From Heterohyrax brucei (Eukaryota > Chordata > Mammalia > Hyracoidea > Procaviidae), in the NCBI GenBank assembly GCA_028571685.1, contig CM053140.1, positions 57,232,201 to 57,296,200 of the forward strand: a stretch of 64,000 bases of DNA, in the 5' to 3' direction. The notes under the pieces are model-generated. The model searched no databases, was not told the origin of the DNA, and was given only the letters and a program-made list of their open reading frames with translations. A program made the translations under genes and the position numbers. Of the stretch, positions 1 through 13,157 are shown one piece after another. The stretch's first letter is position 1. Each line of letters begins with the position of its first letter.

Positions 1-80
1 CCATGAGGCAGTTCTCCTCTGACCTCTAGGGTCACAATGAGTCGGAATTGACTCGATGGCACTGGGTTTGATGGGTTTAT
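1..80 (+). repeat. AfroSINE 3' end, cut by window edge
   Basis: The first 70 bases carry the typical SINE tail (GGGTCACAATGAGTCGGAAT, then a GACTCGATGGCA-type end and T-rich sequence). Only the 3' part is inside the window. Confidence 0.75.
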
Positions 81-1099
81 CCAAAACAACCAAGAGATGG
101 TAGGAGAAGAGATCATTTTTGGACTTACTTGTTGCTGTTCCTAATATCATTTTAATTTTTGTATGAAGTTTAAATACTTCTGTTGTGTCTTCAAATGCTT
201 TTGGATTTTCTTAAGGACATCCAAGTCTGGATCCTTTAAAAATAAAAGCTTTACAGAAGACCATCGAGTAATTCATTCACTGTTCTTTCAACACATTTGC
301 TAAGTAACCTCTGTGTATCTAGAATTGTTCTAAGTGATGGGAATATACAGTAATGATAAAAACAAATATAGTCTAGTAGAGTTTAAGTCGTGGTGGAAGT
401 ATACAGTAAGCAAGCAAAATAATATAAGAACTGTGATAGTGACTGATAATATGAAGAAAATAAATTGGCGTGATAGAAACTGGGAGGGATACCCAGGAAT
501 GTATTGGTTTTGCTTCGTTTGTCCTGCTAGCTTAAGACCTCTTTGACCTCTCCCTATTCTGAGAAACACCATCTGTGGAATGGCCCTCTGCTCTTCAGAG
601 AGCTGTAGCGGTGAGGTAGAAGCATCAGGATGCTCAGTCAGCTGGCCCAGGAGTGTGTCACACCCTATTTCTATGCAGGTGTTGAAACATTCCTGTTCTC
701 CAGACCCATGCAGCACTCTGCTACTGCATAGTTTTGTTTTCTACTTGTTGATATCTTGCCTTTTCACAGGGTGCAAGTTAAAAGGCACCTGTATGTGACA
801 CCCTTGGCTGATCTCCACCTCCCTAGCGGTGTGTTTTGTGCTTCCTCCAGGCAACCCTTGACCTTGAGACCAGGACTGCGTGAATCTTGTGTATGCTTCA
901 GTGGATTTTAGCATCTGTGTACACTGATGTAGCCGCTACTCAAAGAGCATCCTGTATCCCTCCCCACCGGGTCCAGTGCATAGATAGCTCACTGATGAGT
1001 GTTACCTTCTCTTGAACTTGCATAAACAAAATCATTCCTTATGCACCCCTGCATCAAATTTCCTTTCTCAGCTAATGGCTGGAAGAGCCTGTGCTATGT

Positions 1100-1780
1100 G
1101 GAGCAGAAGTTTGTTCTTTTTCACTGTTGTGTAACATTTCATTGACTGTACCACAATTTATTCATTTTCACTCGTGTTCAAAGGAGCTTTGGTGGCACAG
1201 TAGTTAAGTGCTTGGCTGCTAACCAAAAGGTCAGCAGTTCAAACCTACCACCTGCTTCATGGGGGAAAGATGACAATCTTGGAAACTCTGTGGGACAGTG
1301 CTGCTTTGTCCTATAGGGTCACTGTGTAAGTTGAAATCGACTCAGTGGCAATTGGTCTGGTTTTTGGTTTACTATTATTGAACATTTGGATTGTTTCTAG
1401 TTATTTTTTTAATCAACTTTATTGAGCTAATTTACATACATTTTAAAAGGGTATAGCTTATTGGATTTTAACAAGTGTTGTTTCTAGCAATTTTGAATAA
1501 AGGTGCTATGAGCATTCTTGTGCATGGCTTTGGTGGACACACACATTGATTTTTGATGGTTGTATACTCAAGTAAAATTGTTAGGGCAGAGAGTATATTG
1601 CCAAATTGTTTTTCCAGAGTGATACGAACAGCTTTGTACTCCCATCAACAGTGAGTGAATGAGAATTCTAGTTGCTCTTTATCTACACTCCACTTGGTAT
1701 TACCAGTTCTTTCAGGTGTAGCCATTCTGGTGAGAGTGCAGTGGTATCTCATTGTGCTGTTAATTTGCAATTACCATACC
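1100..1780. repeat. Old L1-type LINE fragment, interrupted by a SINE
   Basis: AT-rich sequence on both sides of the SINE at 1184-1368 resembles the 3' region of old mammalian L1M elements (for example GCCATTCTGGTGAGAGTGCA and GTGGTATCTCATTGTG near 1720-1757). The family is assigned from memory. It lies in TMEM222 intron 1. Confidence 0.6.
1184..1368 (+). repeat. AfroSINE (tRNA-derived SINE), plus orientation
   Basis: A box-like TGGCACAGTAGTTAAGTGCT near 1190 and a B box-like GGTCAGCAGTTCAAACC near 1230 mark a tRNA-derived Pol III head. The copy ends in GGGTCACTGTGTAAGTTGAA, a diverged form of the tail shared by the other SINE copies. Confidence 0.88.
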
Positions 1781-1926
1781 ACTCTTCTGCCCTTCTCTGG
1801 CTCCCCTGGATTAATTCTAATCATAGTACTCTGCACCCAGATTATATTCTTGGGCAGTGTCTCCGGTGTCTGCGAGGCTGAATGACCCTCTGAACTCTGC
1901 TGTTTCCCTGTTCTTTTCTCTCACAG

Positions 1927-4900
1927 GTGGTTTTTCCCCATCATTGGCCACATGGGCATCTGCACATCCACAGGAGTCATCAGGGACTTTGCTGGCCCTT
2001 ACTTTGTCTCGGTGAGTTCCCAGTCTACCCCTTCTGGTGGGTCCCAAAGCCTGAATGGAAGGCTAGCCTGTCTTGCCGGCAGGCAGGCTTCCTGTCTCCT
2101 CAGACCCAGGAGAATGCAGATAACGCTTAGTCCCTCTGCCCTCTCCAGTGTTTGACCCTTTCCCCTTCTCTTGCCTCCAGGACAGGCCGGGAGGGCAGAG
2201 AGGCCAGGATTCTTAAGTAACTGACCCAGCCGTTTGTCCCCACCCTTGGGGTACTGAGACATGGGTAGGGGTTAGAGGCAAGAGTGGAGAGTCAGACCAT
2301 CCAGGAACTACATCTCTGGACCTTCAGAAGGTGGGAGTCACAAGGTGGGGGGAAGGGAAGGCTGATGGGGTTCTCTGGGTGTGGCCATGAAAGAAAAGGG
2401 GTGGGGCTTCTAGAAGGAACCAGTTTGTTTCCCAGGAATGTGATTAAGAAGAGGTCAGTGGGCTTGCTGCGCACGAGCATGCATCATCCTGCTGATTTCC
2501 AGGTTGCCACTTGATCTGCGTCAGAATCTGGAGCAGAGGGTGTGGTGGCACTAATCTCTTTATGTTAACAGTCATGGTCATCTTAACATGACAGAGGGTT
2601 AGCTTGCTACTTAAAAATACATTCACATCCATTGCTTTTATGATAATTGGGATTACACTGTATATAGGGCACTGTTTTTCTGTCACCCTTGACCAGCTAT
2701 GTTGGCAATATCTTCTTGATTCCGCACCTAGAGTGTGTCTCCACATAGTTCTGGCCACCTCAGACCTTACCATGGCAAGTCTAGGACTGGGCTGAACTGT
2801 CTCCCTCGTAGGAAGCCTCTTTAGGACCAGAACCCCCTCCCCATGCTACATGGCCTCTGCACTGTAAGCACAGAGACGGGCTCTACTTGGCCACCCCACT
2901 GTTGGACCAGGAAGTCAGAGGGCTGTTACCATTTACACCACAAGAGAAACTGCCTCTCCTTGATCAAAGATCAGAGAAGCTTGGCCACAGAACCTGGAGA
3001 CTATAAGGCCCAGAGGACTACCTGGGCACCATGCACAGGGTCAGTCGCCGCTGGACCCAGAACCCAGGTCTTTGGTCTCCTAGTGCGATCCCCTGTGTAC
3101 TGTCACACGGCTGTGATGCAGTTTCCCCACTGACCTTTGTTCTTGTCCCTCACAGGAAGACAACATGGCCTTCGGGAAACCTGCCAAGTAAGTAATGAAC
3201 ATGCATCTGATGGGCCCTGGGGCCAAGTCTCTCCTGCATGGATTGGCAGGCCAGACCTTCTGGGGTCCAGCAGGAGCCAGCACTCTGAGGACAGGTGTAA
3301 AGGGGAGAAACAGCCAGAATCCACCAGAGCGTTGCAGCCTTGTGCCAAGTGCCCACCACATGCTAGGCCCTGGGCTGGCTCGTCTACCTACAGACCGTCT
3401 AGGCCTTGCCTCAGCTCAGCAAGATCACGTTTTAGCTTTAGAAGAGTAAGGAAAGGGGAGCCATGTGGTCAAGACAGCAGTTAGGAAGTGGAGCTGGGAC
3501 TCACACCCAGGTCTGTCTCACTTCAAAACCTAGATTCTTCCTGCTCCTCAGGGAGGTGAACAAAACATTTAGGGTGTAAGGTTGTTTGGAAAGTTCTGAT
3601 TGGAGAAGACAAAGACAATTAAGGCCCCTGGGAGCTGTTGCTATTTTGGTTTGCTATTTTGGTTTGGGGACCCACCCCAGCTGCAGGCCTGGTGAGACTG
3701 CCTCAGCCATCAGTAACCTGAGAACAGCATCAGGTGCTCTTTGGCTGTGGACATGCTCAGGAAGCACAGATACGGAAGCAGCAGCATCCCAGGACCCAGG
3801 GACAAGCCATGCCCACATTACAGAGGCAGCCTGATGTGGGCTCCCGTATTCCTGCTTCCACTTCTTCAGGCAGGTAAAGATGAGATTTCAGGGCCTCTGT
3901 GCCAGGTATTTCTGCCAGGTTGCTTTTTGAGAACAATTTTAAGGTTGCTCATTTCCAGGCAGGAGCACCTGAGTGGCCCCAGTCCAGGCCACTGTCCTGC
4001 TCTCTGGTTGCTTTATCCCATCTCTAGATTCCTCTGCCAAACCATTCACTGCACAGCAGCCAGAGGGCGCTCTGACCCCAACACTCCCCGTCCTGAGCCC
4101 TTTTGGGGCACCTGGTTGCTGAGAACAGCAGTTTTGCAGCTTGGGGTTTATAAACTTCAGCTCTGACATCTTGTCTTCCACTTACCCTCAACGAGCTGTA
4201 AAGACACCTTGGGAAGAAAGCTGGCTGACAGATAAACTCCTTAGTATGACATTCAGTCCCTCGTGACATGACCCCACCTACGTTTCCAGCCTCACCTCCA
4301 ACATTCCGTCGCCTCGTTTCTTCCTCTGCATCCCCCAGTACTCCGTAGTCACTACTTTCAGGTACACACTGCACCATTTTATGCCTCTCACTATATATTC
4401 AAGCTATTCCCTCTGTGTACAGTGCCTCTCTCCTTCTATGGGCCTGACTAACTTCCCTTCAGACTAGATTAGACTCAGGTGTCATCTTCCGAAAGACTTC
4501 TCACCACCCTTATTGGGGTTAGTTAGCCCAGATCCCCCCAGGGCCTGCTTCGTGACTCTCCCTGGATCTGTAGTCTTGGCACTGAGTTCAGGGCTGGGCA
4601 GTAGTGGGCATCCAGGAACATTGTGAAGCTGAGTGGCCGTAAGGGAGCAGAACTATGCCCAAAACCCTTCTCTCCCCTCAGGTACTGGAAATTGGACCCT
4701 GCTCAGGTATACGCTAGTGGCCCCAATGCATGGGACACAGCTGTGCATGATGCCTCGGAGGAGTACAAGCACCGCATGGTAGGTGGGCTGGGACAGGCAG
4801 GCACTCCTGAGAACTGGGGCCAGGGCAGGAGGTTTCCCGGCTGCCCGGCCTGATGCAGCCCTTTCTGTGCCTCCAGCACAATCTCTGCTGCGACAACTGC

Positions 4901-6273
4901 CACTCACACGTAGCACTGGCCCTGAACCTGATGCGCTATAACAACAGCACCAACTGGAACATGGTAACACTCTGCTTCTTCTGCCTGCTCTATGGGAAGT
5001 ATGTCAGGTGAGCTGCCTGCCTGCCCAGCCACTGCTGCTTTCCACTGGAGCTCTCATCTAGGTGTCCCAGTAATGCCATTCTGGAGTGGTTCAGCCAGCT
5101 GGGAGGAAGCAGGTTCCACTCAGAGACTTGAAAGTTCCAAGACAGTACGCCAGGTTCCTGAATGAGCAGGAGGGGGCTGTGCTTTAGGCAAGGAGTGCTG
5201 GACTTGGCTCTCAAGTGCAGCTCTGTCACTTACTGTGAGCTCTGGGCTAACTGTCATGGCCTTTCATAAGTTGCAACTGCCCTTTGTAACATGGGGTAAT
5301 GATTCTGGCTGCTCAAGGAGGCTGTGACTCTGCAGAGTCCTGGGCTCAAGTGGAGTGAACAGCTTGGTCCTCGCAGGATGGTCACGTCGTCTGACCACTG
5401 AGGTAATCACCCTACAGGGTCCCTTCCCAAGCCATCAGGCAGCATTCTGGGAAGGTGGACCCTGGTGGTAGCCCAGGAGGACGTTTGCAGCCATAGCCCT
5501 GTGAGGTCAAAGGTCCAACTCACAGGTAAAGAAGAGGTCAGAGAGCTTGAATGACTGACCCATGGTCGCACAACAGGACTACAGCAGAGTCCCAAACCTA
5601 GGAGCTAGCTCACATCCAGTCTGGTCCAGCTGTCTCTCCTAGTTTTCATCTAGCTGCTGTCATCCTTAAGAACTTCTGAAAAGGAGGCTTTGCAGTGCTG
5701 GGAGGCTTTCAGAAGTCCTCTGGCCTAAGTGCTTATTGTGTAGAGGAAAAAAAAACCTGACTAGTCACACAGACTAAGGCAGAGCCTCTGACTGCCTACC
5801 CCATTGGCTTCATCAGTGGGCAGAGGGTATTCCTGGCTTCTACAACCAAACTGGGTCTCCTGGTCCTCTTGCTGGTATTCTGTCCCCAGAGGCAAGAGTG
5901 ATTATAAGCAGAGCCACTGAGGACCAGAGAGATGAGCATGTCCTCTGTACCACGCAGAGAGAGGTCAGTAAATCTCTACTGGGAGCTTGGACTAGCCCCT
6001 GACCAGGACCATGGTGGTCCTCCATGGTGGATGCCAGGCCCTGCCCAGTCTAGGGGTAAGAGAGTGGTTCCAGGGGCTTCCTTGGAGCTGGCAACCCAAT
6101 CATGGGTCTCTGGATAGATGGGCTTTGGGCTACACACCTGCTCACCTGGCCTTTCCTACCTGTGCTCTCCTCCCGTTACTGTCAGTGTTGGGGCCTTCGT
6201 GAAGACCTGGCTGCCCTTCATTCTCCTCCTGGGCATCATCCTCACCATCAGCCTGGTCCTTAACCTGCGATGA
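1927..6273 (+). CDS. TMEM222: TMEM222, exons 2-6 (5' partial; first exon outside window)
   Basis: Five coding exons with GT-AG borders: 1927-2011, 3156-3187, 4682-4778, 4877-5007 and 6186-6273 (TGA 6271-6273). They give 144 residues that match the human protein from about its residue 65 to the end, including WFFPIIGHMGICTSTG, the YWKLDPAQVY segment, NCHSHVA and a hydrophobic C terminus ending NLR. This is a DUF778 membrane protein related to plant RTE1. Its molecular function is poorly known, and human loss-of-function alleles cause a neurodevelopmental disorder. Exon 2 starts in phase 2, so exon 1 lies before the window or in another assembly piece. The last exon encodes a membrane helix (WLPFILLLGIILTISLVL). 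No lesion is seen. Apart from the repeats listed separately, introns 2012-3155, 3188-4681 and 5008-6185 show nothing recognisable. Confidence 0.96.
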
Positions 6274-7255
6274 TGGCTGACCAGTGGCCCCAGACCCACC
6301 AGGATCTTGAAGAGGCAGCTACCACCACTTTTCGTTCCAGAATCTTTTTCCTCACCTTCAAGAACAGGGATGGGCTTGCTGGTTTTGACCTGGAGTCCTG
6401 GGATAGGTGGGGTGAGATAGGGGCTGAGGAGGAGCATGGGGTAATGGTGTTTGCTTATTGTGTCTCACTGGCCATGCCCATCCTCCCTGGGCTTGTGACC
6501 CCTGCCCTTGAGGTACCCTCTTGGTTTCTCTGTTGGGAAGGCATTAGCTTCCTCTGTAGAGCCTCTCCTGCCCCAGCTGGCCACTGCCTGCTGCATTCCT
6601 CTGGTCCCAGCCCCTCTGGTATATCAGGTGTCATCTTTGGGCCCAGTACCTGGTGGCAAAGGGAAAGTCCATTCTTGGACTCAATGGACAAGGCAGCACT
6701 GGAACCTGCCATCAGCTCTGGTCCAGGAGCATGGAGTATACTAAGCAGTTACATGGTCCTGGCTGGGGCTTTCACCACTGACCTCTGGAGTGGTCGAGCA
6801 GGGCCAGATGCCTCCCAGTATTTGCCAGAGCTGACAGGCATGCCTCTGTCCTGGTGTCTTCCAGCCCATGCAGCCCCCTCTTCCCACTCTTTAGGGCCTC
6901 CCAGTTGCTTGGGCCCACCTCCCCCTGCAGTTTGGGGCCTGGGCTCCTCCAGCCAGGCAGAGAGGTGAGTGGAGCTGCCATGTGACGGAATGACCCCTGT
7001 AGACCAGAGTAATGTAAACTTGACTCAGCCCCAGGTATAGGCCTTGTGGTGGTGATGACACCCCTGTGTCCAGGGTGTGGGGGAGCTGTCAGAAGAACCA
7101 GTGCCATCTGAGAGCTGGAGGGGGCTGTTTCCACCCACCTGACTATAGCTCTCCAAGTTGTCAGAAAAGACCCTGTGCTGCCCACCACACTCCCTGCTCC
7201 ACGGAGTCCTCTGTGGGGTTCCCTGGGTAGGGCAATAAAGAGTTTTGACTCCAGA
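6274..7255 (+). terminator. TMEM222: TMEM222 3' UTR and poly(A) signal
   Basis: About 960 bases of 3' UTR follow the TGA. A canonical AATAAA lies at 7234-7239, followed by GT-rich sequence after 7285. An open frame of 232 codons that overlaps the stop (6270-6968) is not conserved-looking and is treated as UTR. Cleavage is probably near 7255 (inference). Confidence 0.8.
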
Positions 7256-8319
7256 TGGCGCCCTGTCATTCCTGCCTCCCATACCCTGTGTGTATCTTCC
7301 TGGTGTTGGTGGGGACCTGTATGCCTGGTGGGCAAGGAGGCTGGTTGCCAGGGTCACCGTTGAGTCTGCGCTCAGTGGAGCTCATGGACGGAGGCAGCAT
7401 CCTCCCTCGGGTGCATCCTGCCGCTGTGTGCAGACGGGGAATTCTCCACTATTGTCATTCTACTGCCAGCACTGCACAGCTTTCTCCTGAGGCCAGTCAG
7501 TATTGAAGACCCTCCCATATTCCTGGTTGAGAAGAACATGGCAGCAGAATCGGGGGCTGGGCTGAGCAAGTTGGGGCTTGCACTGGACAGACAAGAGTTC
7601 TGGCCATGGCCCTCATCTCAAGGTGCAAAATTTGAGAGTAAGCCAGCCCCTGGCTCTTGCTGTATTTATCTGGCCTACATTGCCAGGTTCATTATGGTGA
7701 ATGCCGATGACTATCACTGCCCTGCTTCACATACCACCACATACTGTACCTGTCAAGTGTGTTCTATCCACACCTCCTGCCTCATCACCCCCAGGCACCT
7801 GCTCAGCAATGAGGCAGGCAGCCCCTGTTCTCTAGTACCCGCTAGCTTCTATGGTCCTTATTGAAATCATGACCTCCAACCCTGCCATAGTGTCATGTGT
7901 CACTTCAGTCTCTAACTCGCCAGACGACCTTTTGTGCTCATCCTGAAAAGATGTTCTTGCCATCTAGGGGACAGATTAGCTGCTGGACCAAGTGCCATCA
8001 TCTCCTCCCAGGCCCTGCAATGCTGTGCTTTCCAAGCTGGTTTTCTTCGCAAGGTGAAATAGGTGTCCTCTCCCCACTTCCAAATGATCTGTTTTTCAAA
8101 AATCTGTTTTGCATATTTGGGCCCATCTGAGAATTGGTTGGGGGAAAGAGTAGTTTCACTATTGAGGGCAGCTCACAGCAGGCTGAGAGAAAGCAGTTCT
8201 AAGGCCTGCCCTAGCCCTGCAGATGTTAAAATTAACCTTGGGAAGATGACATGAACAGGTGCTGGGAACCCGCCAACAGTTACTGAGTACTGCCTTCTGG
8301 GCCTAGTTTTAAAGTATTC

Positions 8320-8400
8320 TCACCATGTCCCTGTGAGTTAGGTGCTGTCATTATGTCCATTTTACAGATGAAGAAATAATTTGCTCGAGGTTTCAATTAC
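8320..8400. repeat. MIR-like SINE fragment
   Basis: It contains the MIR core signature TTTTACAGATGAAGAAA followed by a diverged tail. These elements are ancient and shared by all mammals. Confidence 0.5.
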
Positions 8401-10439
8401 GGATAGGGGAACTAAGGCTAAGCCTTAGCAGCCTGGCTCCAGAAATTCCTCCGACTCTACTTTCCAGCCTCACTGGAGCACAAGGAGTCAAAAGTGGACA
8501 TAGGCTGTTTTTCCAAAGAAGAAGGGTGCTGCTGCCCAAAAGAAGGGAGAAGGGGTACTGGAGACAGTCCTCCAAGACAGTAGCTATGTTCCCTGTTAGA
8601 GGAAGAGAGACTCACAGAGGCTGTCACTGGTTAAAGGCTACCTGAGGATGAGAAGGCAGAATTGGCATTTTAACTTGCATCTGTCTGCAGGCCTCCAGGG
8701 TCCTGACTCAGTGAGAAGTTGCCTAGAGACCTGTCTGAATGCAGAGGCTGAGAATCATGGGAAGAAGACTGAGCAAATCCTGGGAGGGGGTGGAGGGATG
8801 TGGCAAGAGGGTTCCATTAGCTGAAAGATGGAGGTGCAAATGGACTGGGAGTGTGGGAGGAGCTAGATGCAGAACCTGTAGCTAAGGGTCCAGGGATGTA
8901 GGAGTTGAAGGAGGGCAGAACCAGAGTATCCTGAGGGTCAGGCTGAGAGTGGACTGGCTGGGGAGGTGGTGAGACTTCTGCCAGCGATCATGTGTAAGGG
9001 AGGCTAGATTGGTGTGGAGCAGATTTGGAGGTGAGCCAGAGAGTTACCCTGATTGTTGGCATATGAAAAGCTGAAGAATGACAAATATGGAGTGTTTGAT
9101 AAGGCCTCCTGGCAGCCTTCTGGAGAGGTTGAGTGTGGGGTTGCAACCAGGAAGGAGGCACCTGAGCAGAGACTGATACCTGGGCAGTAGGAGGGGACAG
9201 ATGGGCAGCATGTAGTGACTGGCAGGAAGAAGCAGGAGGCCTGGGGGCAGGACAGGGGGCTGTTTACAGAAGTGGGAACTTCGAAAATGAGAGGTTTGAG
9301 ATGAAGAGAGGCCAAGTGAGCTCAGGTGGAGACGACTGCAGGAGAGATGGGTTGGAAGACAGGAATGGGGGATAGTCACAGCTATAGGAATGGCAGAACA
9401 GCAGGAAAATTAGGAAATCTCGAGTAGACCATGAAGTGTGATGCCTTCCAGGGGTGACGGCTGCTGAGAGATGAGAGGGGACCTAGAGAAAACAGCAGGG
9501 AGGAACCAGCTCAGGAGGGTGAAGAGGTGAGGATGCTGATAATCACTCTCCTATTCTTGGAGGCTTCATGGACGAGGCGATGCTAGGCATCATCACTCCC
9601 ACAGCTGGCACTCAGGGTATGTTGCAAATGTAAATGCACAGATATATATATTAAGAACCTGCAGGGAACTCATTCAATTATAGTGAAAAGTCTGAGGAGA
9701 AATTATCTTCCCCCTTCTCTCCTCAGAGATGAGCAAAAAATATTAACTTGCAGAAAATCAATGGAGAAGGCTAAACTTTGGGCCCTGGCTGGAGGACAGA
9801 CCCCTCAGATGCTTAGGTGGTGGTACTATTCATTGGGTGTGGGTTCTAGTGAGGGGGATGGAGCTGTGGGGTTTCCTTTAAAGTCTAACCTTGCCCAACC
9901 TCCGTTAGCAAGGGTCTGTGAGGTACCCTCTCATCTTTAATCCACACTCCAGATGTCAAGCACTGGGGCAGGGCAGGGCAGGGCAGGCAGCATGAAATGA
10001 ATAGACTTGGAGAATCAGGAAGCTTTGGTGTGACCTCTGTGCTTAAGACCACAATGAAGACACATATCTCCCCCCACCCAATCTCCCCAGTTTATGGTCC
10101 TGAAGCAAATGTATTCTAGAACCCAAACCTGCTTTTCTCTGGGTGGGCAGAATCTCGGAGCAGAATGAGGAAGTCAAGGGCCCTCCCTATAGACAGAGGA
10201 AGATTGTGTGGGAGCTTCAGGTGTAGCACCAGCAGAGTCAAGGCCTCTGCAGATGGATGGGGCACACAGCAGCAGAGGGGCTGAGAACACCCCTCTGTTC
10301 TTGCCATTACTTCCTGGGACAGGTGTGTGGATGGAGGGGCAGTGGTTGACATGGCCATGGGCACCAGACTATGGGTCTGACACCTACTATATGCTGGCTT
10401 GTGCCCCACTTTCATTTCCGGACAGTAGACTCTTCTACA

Positions 10440-10535
10440 CTCTGCTACCTCTGATTTGCATAGGAGGAAACTGCACCTCAGAGAGGTTAAGAGACCTGAT
10501 CCAGGTCACACAGAAGCAGAGCAGGAACTTAACTC
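10440..10535. repeat. MIR-like SINE fragment
   Basis: GGAGGAAACTGCACCTCAGA, then a GAGGTTAAGAGACC and GTCACACAGAAGC pattern, typical of the MIR core. Confidence 0.55.
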
Positions 10536-11334
10536 AAGGGTGATCTGACTGCAGTCTGCAAATCCCTCCATTATCCTGGCCCTTCGAAAGTGTTTCTAAT
10601 TTGATTTACTAAGTACTTATTAGCAACTTAGTGGGCAGTGGAGGGCTGCTACCCATTCTACAGATGGGACAGTCAGGATTGGACGATTGGGGCTACAGAG
10701 GGATTCCACAAGGGAACTAGGGCCAAACCCCAGGCATCTACTGTCCACCAAATCTCTGAGAGCCACGGGTGGTGCGTGCCTCCACGGAGCCAGGAGTCCA
10801 GGCCCGGTTTTGTATCGGGCCCTGCCAGAAGGTGTTTCCTCCTCCTTGGTGGGGCAGCTGCTCTATTCAGCAGGCGGCCTGTTGAGTCAGCCTTAGTCCC
10901 TCAGAGTTCTTCTCCCCGTCCCTGAAACTTGGCTGCCAGGGGAGCTGAAGTTATCCTACGAAGGTGTCCCCCCATCCTGGACCCCTTACAGGTAAAACAT
11001 CTCGGGGCTGGGGTCTCCTGCCAGTGTCCAAGGAGCAGGTACTGCTGCCTGGTGTCCTGAGCACCCTCTTGGATCTTAGGACTTTGGGGTGGGGGAGGCG
11101 GGAGTATCTAGGAGTGGAACAACTGGACAGAAAGACAGACCCTTACACTGACACACAGGTCTGTCCTGTAGGGTTAAGCTAGAGGAGAGAGAACCAGGTC
11201 TTGATTCTGCCCCTGGTAGGAGAGGGAACCATGGGAAGGGAGTGCTGCTGGGGTCCCTGATCTCAGATGGCCACAGCCCAACCCAAACAGACCTGGGCAG
11301 GACAAGAATACCCCCTTCCCTGTCACCTCCATAT

Positions 11335-11700
11335 CCATAGGCACACACACCCGATGGCACCAACAGGCCCAGGAGCACCAGGGAACACAGCACAACACAC
11401 AGTGCAGTCTTATACAGAGCAGAAGAAATGCACTCAGTGCACACCCCCACATGGTGCTATCACTTAGTATCAGAGACACACCATACAGACACTATAGTCA
11501 TCTGTGCAGCATCTCCCTATGACAGGACACACAGACACACACCCTGTAATACAATATTCACACACATAAAACATACAGCCCATAGTACACAGACATGCCT
11601 ACGATTACCAGACTCACACAAGAGCACAACCTGGTACAGATAATGAACACACTCACACACCATGCCACAGAGGGAGGCCCACACTATGTCACACCCACAG
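11335..11700. repeat. Degenerate CA-rich low-complexity zone
   Basis: Many short CACACA runs are mixed with CACAGTG and ACACATA variants. It resembles an old decayed microsatellite. Open frames across it have no family resemblance. Confidence 0.6.
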
Positions 11701-12409
11701 TGTGCCTTGAACATAGTAGCTGTTCAGAAAATACTAGGCATTTTGAAGGCAGGTGGAGACATACAGTATGCCTCTGAGGGTGGGGCCACCTGGCTAAGGG
11801 CTCAGGAGAACACTGACTCAGCCTGGGAGGGTACAGAGCACAAGGAGGAGGTAGTGGCAGGTGCAAGCCATGACCTGCCTGCTGAGCTACTGTCCTTATC
11901 GCAGCTGTGCCTGGTGTCTTGTCGTGAGAGGACACAAGAGGAATGGGGAGCAGCAGAAAGATAGCCCCATAGACTCAGGCTACCATGGGCTCCTTGCCAC
12001 GTCCACACGCCCCTTGGGGCTGGGCAGATGTTTTCCTTCCAGAGTCACCATGGCACCTGAGCAGCCTGAACTGCCTTACCGGCTCTGGGCCTCCACTGCT
12101 GGGACCCCAGCCAAGTCTGGAGCTGGGAGTGGGGGGACCCATTAGACTAGAGCAGAGGGCCCCAGAAGCTCTGGGCAGGAGGCAGGGTAGGCAGTAGGGG
12201 AATCCCTGAGCTGGAGGCCTCAGTGGGAGTGGGTGTAGTGGTTACCTCAAGGGTGGAGGAGAAGGGGAGGAAGTTGGGGGTGCATGCTGGGAGGAGGTTG
12301 CCTCAGACAGGAAGGCCAAATGGGCCAGAGCAGGGTGGAGGTGAAGGGTAGAGGGAGGGGACATAGGTTGGGTGGTTCTCTAGGCAGAGGGGATGAGCAG
12401 ATATGTGTC

Positions 12410-12930
12410 TACATGGGTGTTGGTGTGTGTGCATTTTCCATGTGTGTACAAGATTCTCCAGGTGGATTTTTGCATTTAATTAATCAAACTTATACCAACT
12501 ACCTTTATGTGAAAAGTATGGGCTTTCGAGTTGATATCCTGTGCTTACTACCATCAAGGAGCTTACAACCCAATGCAGGTGGGTGGGTGGGTGTAGCATG
12601 TGCATGTAATAGTCTGTGCAATTTGCGTACATCTGGGGACACATATTTGTTCTTGGACTTAGTCATGTGTGAGTGAACGTATCTTGGGATCTTTTCTGTC
12701 TCTGTGTGCACCTGCGTGTGTGCTGGGCTAAGAGTACGTGTGTGCACATTTCTTAATTTGAGCATGTGCCTGTGTCTGCAAAGCTCTCTCCATGTGGAAC
12801 AGACCTGTGTGTGCATCTATCTCACAACTGATATTTGTGGTTACAAGTATCAGTGTGTGCATGGCTGCCTGCTCCGTCTCTGAGGTTCTCTGAGTGTCCC
12901 TGCCTCAGGGTGTGTGCATGTGTTCTCTGT
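12410..12930. repeat. Degenerate GT-rich low-complexity zone
   Basis: Repeated GTGTGTG and TGTGTGCA runs separated by unique sequence. It lies about 1 kb from the CA-rich zone in the opposite base sense. Confidence 0.55.
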
Positions 12931-13157
12931 GTGATCCTGGGCCAGCAGGTGCACATGTCCATGGTTGCCTCTTGCTCTACCTGTCCTCAACCTTCCAGGA
13001 TTGGTGCCCTACTGTCACCTGGACTCATCAATGACCTGACTCCTGGTCTACTCCAGGCAGCCACGTGTGCCCCACTGGGGCATGGCCTCCAGCTGATGCC
13101 CCAGGGGGGCCACCCATTTCAAGAAGGGCTCTTCTCTGGGCCCTGCCCTCCCTGCCC

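Larger units (their letters stand above)
7256..13055. other. TMEM222-SYTL1 intergenic region
   Basis: No convincing gene is seen. The stretch holds MIR-like pieces (near 8320-8400 and 10440-10530), a degenerate CA-rich zone at 11335-11700 and a degenerate GT-rich zone at 12410-12930. Untranslated first exon(s) of SYTL1 probably lie here, but I cannot place them. A candidate splice acceptor (CTACTCCAG) ends at 13055, just before the SYTL1 start exon. Confidence 0.6.

Noticed and set aside
6270-6968. Open frame of 232 codons after TMEM222
   Set aside because: It starts one base before the TMEM222 stop, lies in the 3' UTR, has no recognisable domain and shows UTR-like composition.
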